Assembly (NCBI GenBank): GCA_030549495.1
Contig: JAUIRK010000891.1
Span: 186,001-250,000 of the forward strand
Reading direction: 5' to 3'
DNA: 64,000 nucleotides
Source of the DNA: Nectonema munidae
Lineage: Eukaryota; Nematomorpha; Nectonematoida; Nectonematidae
The notes beneath the pieces are model-generated. The model saw only the letters and a program-made list of their open reading frames with translations, had not been told where the DNA came from and did not search any database. Every line of letters begins with the position of its first letter. The first letter of the stretch is position 1. The position numbers and the translations under genes were made by a program. Below are positions 54,121 through 64,000 of the stretch, one piece after another.

Positions 54121-57100
54121 TTTTTTTATTATGATGCAGGAATGTGTAGAATCATCAATCAAATTTGACATTTTGGAAAAAACTAATTCCAGTAAAACTC
54201 TATTTTCTCAAAAAATTCAAATCAAAAAATTCACTTAAAATTTTCAATCACTCTTAAAATTTTGATTCAGGATAAAATTCTCTTAAAATTTTGATTGGGG
54301 ATAAAATTCTAATAAAAGTATGCCTAAAATTTAAAATAATTTTTTAATACAATATCGTCCATGTTTTTCATTTATGTACTTCTTTTTGGTCATTACAATG
54401 TAAAAATGGATGAAAGTATCAATCGAATTGACAAAAATCATTTTTTCCAAAAAATCATTTTTCAAGTTTGTTTTCACAATCGTTATATATTATAGTACAA
54501 AAATTTAAGTATGGGAGAAGTAAGGGAACTAAAGGACATTGAAATGAGAACGAAAAATGAACACGTTTAATAAAGTGCTTTTATATCGTCGATATAGTAA
54601 TCCTTTCATGAAGAAACAAGTATGTAACTTCTCTACATAGAAGATATACGGTTTTCCAATGAAATAGGATTTGATGTAAAAATATACTATTGAGATTTTC
54701 AAAAACATATTGAACTTGAAGAAGAAGCTTCTACATTATGAATCATAAATCTAACCCTCGCATGGGCTCAATATTTTTACTACCTTCAATGACCGTAAAG
54801 GGCCTTGCGAGAACATTTTCAAATTTTTCGACTTTTCTTCTCAGAATACGAATCAACGAATTTCCATAAGAATAAAAATGTTTTTTTCTTTATAAAAAAG
54901 TCTATAAAAATGTTCTATGATGAATTTTTTTCAATTTAATTCTAAAATTTTATCAGCTTTTTATACAATAGTTTTATAAAAAGTTAACTCATAAACTTTT
55001 TGATACAAATTTTTTTATATAAAATAATATAAAGTCATAAAAAACAAATAATATCAAGTTTTGATATAAGAATGCACTGTAAGTTTTCTGATACCCTTCA
55101 AGAAAAGTTATAGCTATTTGTAAATATTTTTGCTTTCTTTTCTTTTTTATTTTATATATACATCACAAACTGCCTTGATAAAGTTGTGTCTCAAACGTCA
55201 ACGAGATATAATAAAGAAATGGTTACTTTTTGGCATTTGTAAATATAAAGTTACACATGTGTGATGAATAAGTTATATTACACGGTTTCTTTTATGAATG
55301 CATGACACAATATTATTTATTATATATAGAATTTTCACTTTAAATTCGCCTTTTTTCATTTTAAGTTCGTCTTTTTACACTTTAAGTTCGTCCTTTTTCA
55401 CCTTAAGTTCGTCTTTTTTCTAAGTTCGTCCTATCTCATTTTAAGAAGGTTTTAGGTGAAAGTTGAAGCTCTTTTCATCAATAAAAATTAAAGATTCTTT
55501 CGAGCTGGGAGAAAACTTTTGAAACTCTTGTGCATAAATTTTTTTTAAGCATCTTACTGCCTCAATTTGTTCGTTTGCTTGTTTGAGTGTAATTTACAAT
55601 GTATTCTTCAAATAATTGTGAAGAGTACCTTGAGCAATTTTAATAGAAAACTTTTCTTCTATCTTTTTACTCATTTCTTCGAAGGTTAACATTGAAGAGT
55701 TTTCAATGAGGCTTTTTAAAAAACGTAGTCTTTCATGCGTGAGAAGCTTTTTTTATGTCCACCGTGTTGCTTGTGTGAACTTGATTCGTTGTCTTTTTTA
55801 TCACGATGCCTTTGAACAATAGATTTTGCTATAGAATACTTAATTGCCTATATTTCTGAAGCTGTTTTAATTGAGGAAAATTCTGTAGCAGTTTTAAATT
55901 TTTCATTTGAGTTTTAAAAACACTTTGAACTTTTTACTTTTATTAAAACATTTTGAAAAAGACTGTGTAGAAAACTTTTAATACTCACTATGATAATTTT
56001 TTTTCGATTCGTAATTAGAAAATATATTGCTGGGAAAATTTTAGATTTTATAGAAAAAATTCAAAAAAAAAATAAAAATAAAAAAGACCAACTTAAAATG
56101 AGATAGGACGAAGTTAAAATGAAAAAGGACTAACTTAAAGTGAAAAAGGACGAACTAAAAGTGAAAAAGACGAACTAAAAGTGAAAAAGCCGAACTTAAA
56201 ATGAAAAAGGACGGACTTAAAGTGTAAAAAGACTAAATGAAAAATCTTTTTTAAGATTGAGATAACATTATATTTTTAAATTTAATGTATGAAATTCGAA
56301 GTCGAAGGAATTTTTAACATTGGCAAAAAAGGCACGAAGTTCGTGAATGGTGTTAGAACAAAAAGTCCCCAAAAGTTTGAAAAGTAAATTGTTGAATGTC
56401 ATTTTCAGAACTTTTTACAACTTCAAAGAAAAATTCCAAATGTAAGCTCTGTAGAATTATGAACTTTAATTTCAGACTTCAGAAGCATTTATCTTTTCTT
56501 CATTACACGTGTATAAGAATGCGTTAAATTGATTTATCTACGCTAATTTTCCCATTTCGCTTAACTTTTGACTTAAATTGATGAAGTATATCGATAACAT
56601 ACTTCAGAAAGAATGCACTTCTTATGAGAAAACTAAAATAAAAGTAGCACGTTGAAAAATGACAAATATTTAAATTGCAAAATAACTTCAGTTACTAAAG
56701 AAATTTTAGCCTAAAAGAGTCGATCATTTTGGTGATAATGGAAATAATAGCATAATCATCATCATCAACATCAACATGATAAGAATAAGAAAGTATATAA
56801 AGTTATGAGTTAAGGAAGAAGAATCAAGTTGGAAGAAATAAAAATGGAGTGATCAATGCAGCTCTGGACGAGAAAAATGCAAAGAATGCGTAAAATGTGT
56901 CAAAATGTTGACAAAAAAATATAAAAAAATTCTTTAAACTCAGCTAGCAAATAATGAAGCTAGAATTTTGAAAAAGTATTGCTTAGCAAATATTCAGAGT
57001 TATATTTGTTCATAACCACTGAAATACAACACACGATATTGATAAAAAAAAAGGCAGGATCAACAAAGGGATTTTTTTCAATAGAAAAGTTATGAAATCT

Positions 57101-57300
57101 TTTAAATTCTGAGCTAAATAAATCTCTGAAAAGGTTTTTTTCGAAAATAGATTGCACAAAATGAATTTCTGATCAAAATAGAGCTACCAAGGCAGAATCA
57201 GTTTAGAATTAAGAGCGAAATAATGATCATATAACGTATAGAAAAATGAAATAGACTAAAAGATGAAAGCGTATTTCTAAGCAAAACAATAGAGGTTGGA
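54121..57300 (+). repeat. Tail of array B repeat (copy B), interrupted
   Basis: Continues array B. The part at 57020-57230 matches the tail of copy A at 43010-43200 (ACACGATATTGATAAAAAAA, AATTTCTGATCAAAAT, AGAGCTACCAAG). A Tc1-like relic (55338-56236) is inserted inside. No coding sequence of its own seen. Confidence 0.65.
55338..56236 (-). mobile_element. Tc1-like transposon, shortened second copy
   Basis: Left minisatellite 55338-55447 (CACTTTAAGTTCGTCCTTTT units) and right minisatellite 56085-56236 (AACTTAAAGTGAAAAAGGAC units, inverse). The interior minus strand keeps the first catalytic block, SSKESLIFIDEKSFNFHLK, which runs straight into the left array, so the rest of the catalytic domain is deleted. 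The N-terminal half (55500-55930) is recognisable only as similar composition. Same family as 45596-47824. Confidence 0.88.
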
Positions 57301-58714
57301 TTGAGATTTATAGTTAAAAGCTCCCTCTTTAATTAGTAAACTAAAGGAAGGATAAAATAGAAAACAAGAATCAAACCAAGGAGGGCCAAAAGTGCTCGGT
57401 TTAGTTAGATTATTCAGCCAGGAATATTTTCCACCATGTAATTTTACAATAATTTTTATAAAAATTATATTGCTGAATTTATTATTTATCATTATATATA
57501 TATTATAATATAAATAACCAATATACAGACGTATTATTGGAAAATTTTATGAGAATTGCTTTTATCTAACATGATCTTGGTCGCTTTGATTCGAATTTTG
57601 GTACCATTCATATTTATCAGATGGATAAAATCATTATTATATCAAGAAAAAAATGATTTAATAGGTTGTGCTTAAATTTATAAAAGAAAATGTAGTATTG
57701 AACTAATAAATGTATAACCATTTTAACACATTGAAATGTAGTATTTATTACATATACACATATTCAAAAAATTTAAAAAAAATTGTAATTTAATTCAAAT
57801 CTTTTATATTTTTTTGTTTTGAATAGATTTAGTTTTAATAAACTATTTTGATTTTTCTTTTAAATTCTCTACATTTTAAAATAGAAAGTAATTTCGAATT
57901 TTTATCTTCAACAAATTTTGTTGGAGCAAAATAACCTTCAAATCGTCAGGCATTATGCGTATTTTTTTATAATAATATGAGAGTTGTAAAACTCACTGCA
58001 AAAGAAAGTGCAGTTCTACTTTATAATACTCCCGTTTTAGCCATTCAGTATGAACTTCTATTGAGAGCAAATCTTCTGAATGAGGTAATTCAGGTAAGTA
58101 ATAGTCCAAGCCCCATTCACGAATAGACTTTGTTGTTTTCTCTTCAGATATCGACACTGAACGCTTTCTACTTTTTACTTCTTTCAAATCTTTTTCGTTG
58201 CTCTTTCTTTCGTTGCCGAATTTGAATTTTAATTTCTCTCTCCAATATGTCTTAAAATAAAAATGAATTTCAAAGTTAAATAACCATGAATTTTATTTTA
58301 ACTGATTCTTTTGGGAGCAAACTTTCTTTATATAAGTATGGATAGCTTACTTACTATATGTAAGTAACAGTGTAATTAAAGTGGCTTAATATTTTCCCAT
58401 GGCATATGATAAGAATATGAGAGAGCAGCATATACTATAAACGAAAGCGATACTGTAATACTGTCCTGCACAAGACAAAGTGCATTATAATGTAATACAA
58501 TTGCTTCCATGTGTTAAGAAGACACCACTAATACTTATCAAAGTTGTATGTGAAGTGAAATTATCATCTCATGTTTTCTTAGAAATCGTATATGAGATTT
58601 ACTCAAAACGTCACACCAGATATTCTCACATGTACTGTATATTACTAACAAACTAGTAAAAGATGTTTTTACTAGTTTCTAATCTTTAGAGTTAGTAAAT
58701 TCACTAGTTTTTTT
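57301..58714. other. Intergenic, AT-rich
   Basis: No clear gene. A minus-strand frame at 57993-58187 (KSIREWGLDYYLPELPHSED) is hydrophilic and protein-like but unrecognised; it lies next to the relic at 58715 and may belong to that element. Confidence 0.4.
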
Positions 58715-59830
58715 ATGAGTGTAATTCAAGAAATTCTTATTTTTTGGCAGAAAGCTCGAATTCCCAAAAAAAGAATTGACCAATGTATTGAAAAACTGCT
58801 TAAATTCTACGAAGAATTGAAAGATTTACAAAAAAATGTTACAGATCTTTTGCCAAAGAAAAGGCAAAAAAAAGATAGCTTTGTTGAAGGAATAGATGAT
58901 TTATTCGATATAGCCCATTTGGATGCTTTGTCTCAAATAAAAATTGAAGAGTATAAAAAGTTTCTGAATCTTCAACGTCCAAAAGGTCGACCTGGTTCTA
59001 TGACTGGATTAGATCAAAAGTTATTGCATAAAGAAGAAAGATTATTTTAAAGAGAAAAATGAAGGAAGTTGAAAGAGAGGAAAAAAGATGGGAAATTTCT
59101 GAGGAGGAAATGAAATCTCAACAAAACATTCACAGTGATGAAGAAACTGATCTTTCTTCAAAGTAGAAAAATCTTTGAAAAAAACAACTGAAACTAAAAA
59201 AGTTAGTGTTAGAGGAACTTACGATTTTTTACTCCCCGTCTGACTGAGGTTTTTGACTGATGCAAAATTAGTGACAGAAATGGAATGCATAATTTGATGT
59301 CAGCTGTTGATGCTTTTAATGTTTCTACAGAAAATCTTATAATAAATCGCACTTCTTTTCAAAGATTAAGAAAAAAAATTATAGAAGAAATAACCCATCA
59401 TATTAGACAAACTTCTTATTTAAATGAATGCCAAGATATTATTTTGCATTGGGATGGAAAACTGTTTTTAGAAACAAGCCAAAAATTCAATAAGATTGCT
59501 ATTATAACAACATTTCATGGAAAATAACAATTGCTGGAAATTTCCAAAATTAAATCAAGCTCTGGAGAAAATCAAGCATTAGCAATATATCAAGCAATTG
59601 AAAATTGGAATATTTTAGATAAAGTTCAAGCGCTTGGCTTTGATACAACAGCTAGCAACACAGGTCAAAAGAATGGTGTATGCACAATTATTCAAAAAAT
59701 GTTAAAGCGTGAATTGTTATATTTACCTTATAGGCATCATATTTTTGAGGTAGTTTTAAAAAGTTGTTTTGATTTACGAATGAAACCTTTTGATGGAACC
59801 ATTGTTTATTTTTATAGTCTATATTAAGTG
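58715..59830 (+). pseudogene. Relic of a multicopy transposase-like family (unclassified)
   Basis: Order of blocks: FWQKARIPKKRIDQCIEKLL (58715-59050) with KRQKKDSFVEGIDDLFDIAH; NRTSFQRLRKKIIEEI and CQDIILHWDGKLF (59285-59527); SSGENQALAIYQAIENW, VQALGFDTTASNTGQKNGVC and LLYLPYRHHIFEVVLKSCFD (59531-59827). The HWDGK..., DTTASNTG and (C)RHHI.E signatures are those of a protein present in many copies in aphid, cnidarian and crustacean genomes, probably an RNase-H-fold transposase. I cannot name the superfamily. Broken in several places and lacking its C-terminal part. Confidence 0.75.
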
Positions 59831-60289
59831 TTGGGAACTTTTTTCTTGCATTTAAATTATTACATTCAATTTAAATGGATGAAGTTTTTTTTAGATATTC
59901 TCCAAAGATGCACTCGTACTTATCTAAAATAGATTTACCTTTCAAGCTAAATGCACTGTCTTCACAATTCAATAAGCTATTCAATAAGCAGTAGCGCAAA
60001 TAATCGTGGGAAAGAGGTATTTTTGATAACGCATCTACATTAAAAAGCTAAGTCCAGTATTTTGGGACACCATTAAATATGCCATCACACATCACCGAAG
60101 TGCTGTTCATAATTCAATCCAAACCACTTTCCGATGAAAAAATTAGCATTTGTGAAGGCTCATCAATGTCGCGGTTATATGCCAGAACATCAAACCATCA
60201 GGTAAAACTTTTAAAGATTGTGGAAGATTAAAACCAGTTCGACCTTGTGGGAGAGCGGGGATTCCAGACGCCTTTTTCTCCAATTATGA
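59831..60289. other. Unassigned repeat debris
   Basis: Less AT-rich from about 59985. Possibly the distal part of the MULE-like relic to its right or of the transposase relic to its left. No readable protein. Confidence 0.4.
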
Positions 60290-60700
60290 ATAATGCGTGA
60301 ACTTGAATTTATCTAGTATCTGATCTATCTAGTATCTGTCTATTTACAACTCCTTCACCAGTGTCTGTAGAGTTGATGCAATCAATAACTTCACGTGTCA
60401 ACACTGGTGGATCAGAGATTTTCACTTTTTCTTGTATGGCATTAATTGCTATTGGACACTCAACTTCAGCTAAGGATGAAGAATGTGTATGGTTATTAAT
60501 TGTTTGAAGTATAATTCGTTAAGCTGCATTATAGTCTTTTTGAATACGGGCATGACAAGCATTGTAGGATCTTTCACATCACCAATAAATTCTTGTTTTC
60601 TTCACATTGTCTTTGTGCCTCTCATATATGTAATTTCAAATGTTACCACTTTTCCTTTCGATGTTGCAAATATAAAGGCGCGCATTACTTTTATATATCA
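60290..60700 (-). pseudogene. FLYWCH/MULE-type transposase fragment 1
   Basis: On the minus strand, with one change of frame: SKGKVVTFEITYMRGTKTM, CERSYNACHARIQKDYNAA, then INNHTHSSSLAEVECPIAIN and AIQEKVKISDPPVLTREVID. Pattern: F...Y...G...W.C....C.AR...........HTH plus a basic helix, the FLYWCH zinc finger found at the N-terminus of many Mutator-like elements. Catalytic domain not found. Confidence 0.66.
60670..60697 (+). repeat. Direct repeat with CGCGCATTACTTTT, copy 1
   Basis: ATATAAAGGCGCGCATTACT plus TTTATATA; 26 of 28 bases match 63973-64000. Lies at the N-terminal end of MULE fragment 1. Confidence 0.8.
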
Positions 60701-61659
60701 TATACAGTATTCGGTGAGAAGATCGCTTTTTTGGAAGAGCTGTATAAAAATCCTCCAAAATGGGCATGGTTCGCTCTCATTAAGAGAAACACCAATCATT
60801 TAAGTATCAAACACAACATGTCTTTGCCCTAAATGTGTATGCTTTGCAAAAATCATTTATATTTGTTTTCAATCAAATTTCAGACAAACATTGGATGCTC
60901 GTAAAAAACGTTATACTTTTTACTTTATTGGCCTTTTCTAATTTATAAAAAAAATGTAAAGTGGAGTTCATGAGTGCCAATAATTTACAATTGTGTCTTG
61001 CTTTGTATTATTTTATTTCATAAGAGGAAAAATGCTCAATCTTTGAAAAAAGGAAGCGGGCGTATTTGAGAATACTAAGGGCCTCATGCATCCCTGGCCG
61101 CAATTTAGGCAACACTTATTTAAATAATAATTACCTAGCGTACTACATATCTAACAAATATTCTTAATAAATGTCTCTTTTTACAATTAGTATAGAAAAA
61201 TGTCGATTGAGGAAATTCACACTGTGCAAATGGGTTGGTTCTATGAATAAGGCGTCCATTGTAAAAAGGCGTCCACTTTGCTTTGTGCAGTCAACCATAC
61301 ATTGCGAGAAGCGTGAATATGTGTTTAAGAATAGATGTGTGAATATAAAAATATACGTTTGTGAATAGTTATGCATATTTTATATATATTATATGAACAA
61401 TGCAAATTAAATGATTAAAGCTAATAATTTTGATAGAATATAAAATTTGACAAAAAAATTGAATTAAATAAAAATAAGTAATTTATTTATTTACTAAATT
61501 ATAATATCTTATTTTTATAATGTATTGTGAAAATCTGATAAAAGTTGGTCGGGCATTTTTTAAAAGTACCGTCAACAAAAATCTCTTTGCTAAACGTCAT
61601 CATCATAATATATCTTAAAACAAAAATAAAAAAATGATCTTATATATAATAATAATTGA
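60701..61659. other. Intergenic, mostly AT-rich
   Basis: 61060-61310 is less AT-rich and contains GGCGTCC words (AAGGCGTCCATTG, AAAAGGCGTCCACTTTGC) whose inverse is at 62470-62505. No gene. Confidence 0.45.
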
Positions 61660-62506
61660 TAAAAAAAATAATTATTAACCTTAAAACTGGTCCTGCAAAC
61701 ATAAGAGTTCTTTTATTCATGAATTGAAAAAATTTACAGTCATTAATTTCTTTGAAATGTTCTGGAATTTCAAAATTTATATTCTTTGAAGGTTTTGGTC
61801 TTTGTTCATAATTCCTTATCAATCTTTTTATGCTTTCTGGTTTTGGTAGAGTTGATCTAACTTCATTTAAAACAGACATGTTATTTCTGTTCCAAATATT
61901 AATTGATTATAAAAACTTATACATACAGTAAAAAATTATACAATACTTGTAAAGTAAACTTGTTGAGCTGTAGCACGATAATTTAGCCTCATTTTTAATT
62001 TTTTCCATTATAAGCGTTTTTGTCTCTGTTGGCTCGTGATAATGTTCTACGTATTTTTTTTATACTTTTAAATTCATTTTCATTTACTTTATATATAATT
62101 CTCCAAAAACATTTTTTTGCACAGTTCATTGTGCAAACATAAGTTTCAGTCGAATCATCTAAGAAAAAGTTATATAATTTTCAATATACATTAAAAATAC
62201 ATTATAATTAAGAAAAATAATCTAATTCCCTAATTACATTTAAAAAAAAACAAAATATATTTTTCTTTTCAAATAGTAAGAAAAACTGTCAATAAAAACA
62301 ACCATTTTAAAATAAAATTTTCTCTGTGAATATGGATACACTGAATTCCACTAAGATATGTGAGGTTGACTTTCAAACGTATTAACACCTAATGCAATAC
62401 CAGTAACAATAGCAATATACAGCAAGTAACAACAAGAAAAAGTACACAGCTTGTGCATGGCTGACTGCACATACATTGAAAGGAAAGTGGACGCCTTTTT
62501 CCGATT
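61253..62506. repeat. Distant inverted pair with GGCGTCCACTTT
   Basis: AAAAAGGCGTCCACTTTGC plus GTGCAGTCAACCATACATTG (61263-61303) is matched in reverse complement by CATGGCTGACTGCAC and AAAGTGGACGCCTTTTT (62455-62503). May be the ends of an element that carries MULE-like fragment 2 between them; no target duplication checked. Confidence 0.55.
61660..62185 (-). pseudogene. FLYWCH/MULE-type transposase fragment 2
   Basis: Minus strand: TETYVCTMNCAKKCFWRIIY (62100-62160), then in another frame EHYHEPTETKTLIMEKIKNE (about 62000), then MSVLNEVRSTLPKPESIKRL, IRNYEQRPKPSKNINFEIPE and HFKEINDCKFFQFMN (61640-61879). This is a C..C/H.H finger followed by the (LP....+.R.IRR.R....P.....F.IP......F) segment before the MULE catalytic core. 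Different subfamily from fragment 1. The core itself is missing. Confidence 0.7.
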
Positions 62507-63972
62507 ACTGTGCAAATAAGGCTCTTTGCTTTTGCATGCCTTGACAAAACTATGTAACAACTTCCCATTATCAAGTCCATTGTTTCCCTTTCTGGCTTTT
62601 ATTAGGACAAGAGCATTATCGTGCTTAATATAACCTATAAGAAATAATTGATCACAAGATTTTAGTAAAATATATAACTAAATTCATCGTATCAGTTATC
62701 ACTTTCTAAATTGCCAAATATTTATTCATTTTATAATATTTCAACATTTCCTACTTTCTTTGTTCATTACTCAATTCGACGGCTAAGACAATATTAAATT
62801 CGCGTGATTCTTGATTATATTTTCTTGTCTCATTTTTTGCAAATTTAGAAATCATTAATATTCATTCAAACTAATTTTTATATTTTCCACCAATCATTTC
62901 CATGTATTAATTTTATTGTAAGAAGAAAAATTCTCTGTGATAAAGAAGTAAGCCAAGATTAGCTGGTTCTCACAATTATAATTTACAAGGTGTCCATGCA
63001 TGAAAATCGATAAGATAACCTAGCTTTTAATTGATTGATTTTCATTTTCACTCTTCTTCAAATGTCTTCGCGATTTCACTGATTAATTTTAGGTGTTATT
63101 TACCCCAATCTTTCAATAACGTTAAACTTGTCAAATATTTAGCTCTCTTAAAATTAGTAAAAATGTTTGAAGTAGTTTTCATTGTTTTATAGATTACTCT
63201 TTAAACACAATTTTTGTTATTGTCGTAAGCGTTATTTTCTCATTCTTTTCATTCTAAAAATATGGAAAATTAATGGTATTTCTTTTACACTAGGATTCTT
63301 TGGCTTATTCGGTGAATTTTTAATTAAATATGTCTATTTTTTACTCTTTTGGGCATAAAATAAATTTATAAGATTAGTTTTATTTTAGAGGCTCTAAGAA
63401 AAATTTATCGAGTTAAAAATGTCCAGTTTTTATAGATTAAAGACATGAAACAATAAAAATTGCAAAATTTCTCTTTAAGAAAGTAAAAAAATCATAGAAA
63501 TAACATAAATTATTAAGCGAAAGAACATTTATGGAGGAAGTATGTTTGTATCCTGATTGCTTTAAAATGTAATTTAATTATTATCGAAAATCTTATCAGC
63601 CGGAAAAATTTATATTATGTTAACCAACTAGATCGTGTTTTTTTGTTTCTTATCCTTACATTTGGCTATTACTTGTTTTCAACTCTCTTAGTTAAGTATA
63701 CGAACAATGAAGAAAAATTGTTTTCGTCTCGATGAAAAATACATTTATTTATTATGATGTTCAGATTTTTACATATTTATACTTTGAATTATGCAAAGTT
63801 TTTTTTAACAAATTAGAAATTTTAGGAAAAAAAAATTTATTGAAAAGAAAAATTGAATCATCTTGTTGAAGAGAAACTGGCTGATTTCGCTTATTCATTT
63901 TTAACGTTTAAACAGAGTTTGTTCACTTTGCTAAAAATAGAACAAAGACGTAAGGATGAAGATGAGGCAGTG
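62186..63972. other. Intergenic, AT-rich, no gene
   Basis: Apart from the GGCGTCC inverse repeat near 62480, no coding, RNA or repeat signal recognised. Frames at 62351-62580 have no motif. Confidence 0.55.
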
Positions 63973-64000
63973 ATATAAATGCGCGCATTACTTTTCTATA
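63973..64000 (+). repeat. Direct repeat with CGCGCATTACTTTT, copy 2 (cut by window end)
   Basis: ATATAAATGCGCGCATTACT plus TTTCTATA. Probably the beginning of a second copy of the same repeat family running off the window. Confidence 0.75.

Noticed and set aside
1-64000. tRNA, rRNA or CRISPR-like features
   Set aside because: No cloverleaf with conserved TTCGA.TC arm, rRNA core or spacer-repeat array was seen; the tandem arrays have no unique spacers.

Overview
The window is animal nuclear DNA. It is very AT-rich, intron-rich and heavily loaded with dead transposons. One host gene is visible on the + strand: a phosphoinositide-specific phospholipase C of the delta type (PLC-delta, eta as the alternative). 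Fifteen exons can be placed by homology and all junctions fit in phase. The 5' half of the gene (start codon, PH domain and most EF-hands) lies to the left of position 1. The transposon mix (hAT, piggyBac, Tc1/mariner-like, MULE/FLYWCH, CR1/Jockey LINEs) and the base composition suggest an arthropod, possibly a crustacean such as a parasitic copepod. The species is a guess, not something the sequence proves.

Layout. 1-29978: thirteen common exons (779-878 up to 29829-29978) encode the last part of the EF-hand region, the catalytic X domain, a short acidic linker, the Y domain and most of the C2 domain. Introns carry a hAT element with matching ends (2627-4707), LINE remnants (5258-5450, 6440-8165, 25900-26245, 28030-28460), a hairpin-forming inverted repeat (13324-13760), two TTAA-flanked piggyBac-type MITEs (16326-16456, 25033-25161), and partial duplications of the gene itself (14525-14615; 18036-18329 copied at 23476-23683). 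29979-51817: the gene has two alternative last exons, 31543-31631 (short C-terminus) and 51141-51817 (C-terminal tail of about 195 residues). Each completes the C2 domain from the same splice phase and each has a poly(A) signal downstream. The roughly 19.5 kb between them is a transposon nest. It holds a hAT MITE with perfect 8-bp target duplications, a relic of a multicopy unclassified family, an 8.66-kb TTAA-bounded element whose ends are inverted arrays of about 148-bp repeats (with an intact-ended hAT inside it), and a piggyBac gene split by a Tc1-like element whose termini are 21-bp minisatellites. 51818-64000: no host gene is seen. This part has a second copy of the array-plus-tail repeat found inside the TTAA element, a shortened second copy of the Tc1-like element, a relic of another multicopy transposase-like family, and two FLYWCH/MULE relics.

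Function. The phospholipase keeps every catalytic residue I could map, so it should cleave PIP2 to IP3 and diacylglycerol in a calcium-dependent way. The choice of last exon would set whether the enzyme ends at the C2 domain or carries an acidic, serine-rich tail. The surrounding repeats are mostly inert, but several sit where they could affect splicing of this gene. All calls are by eye, without database searches.
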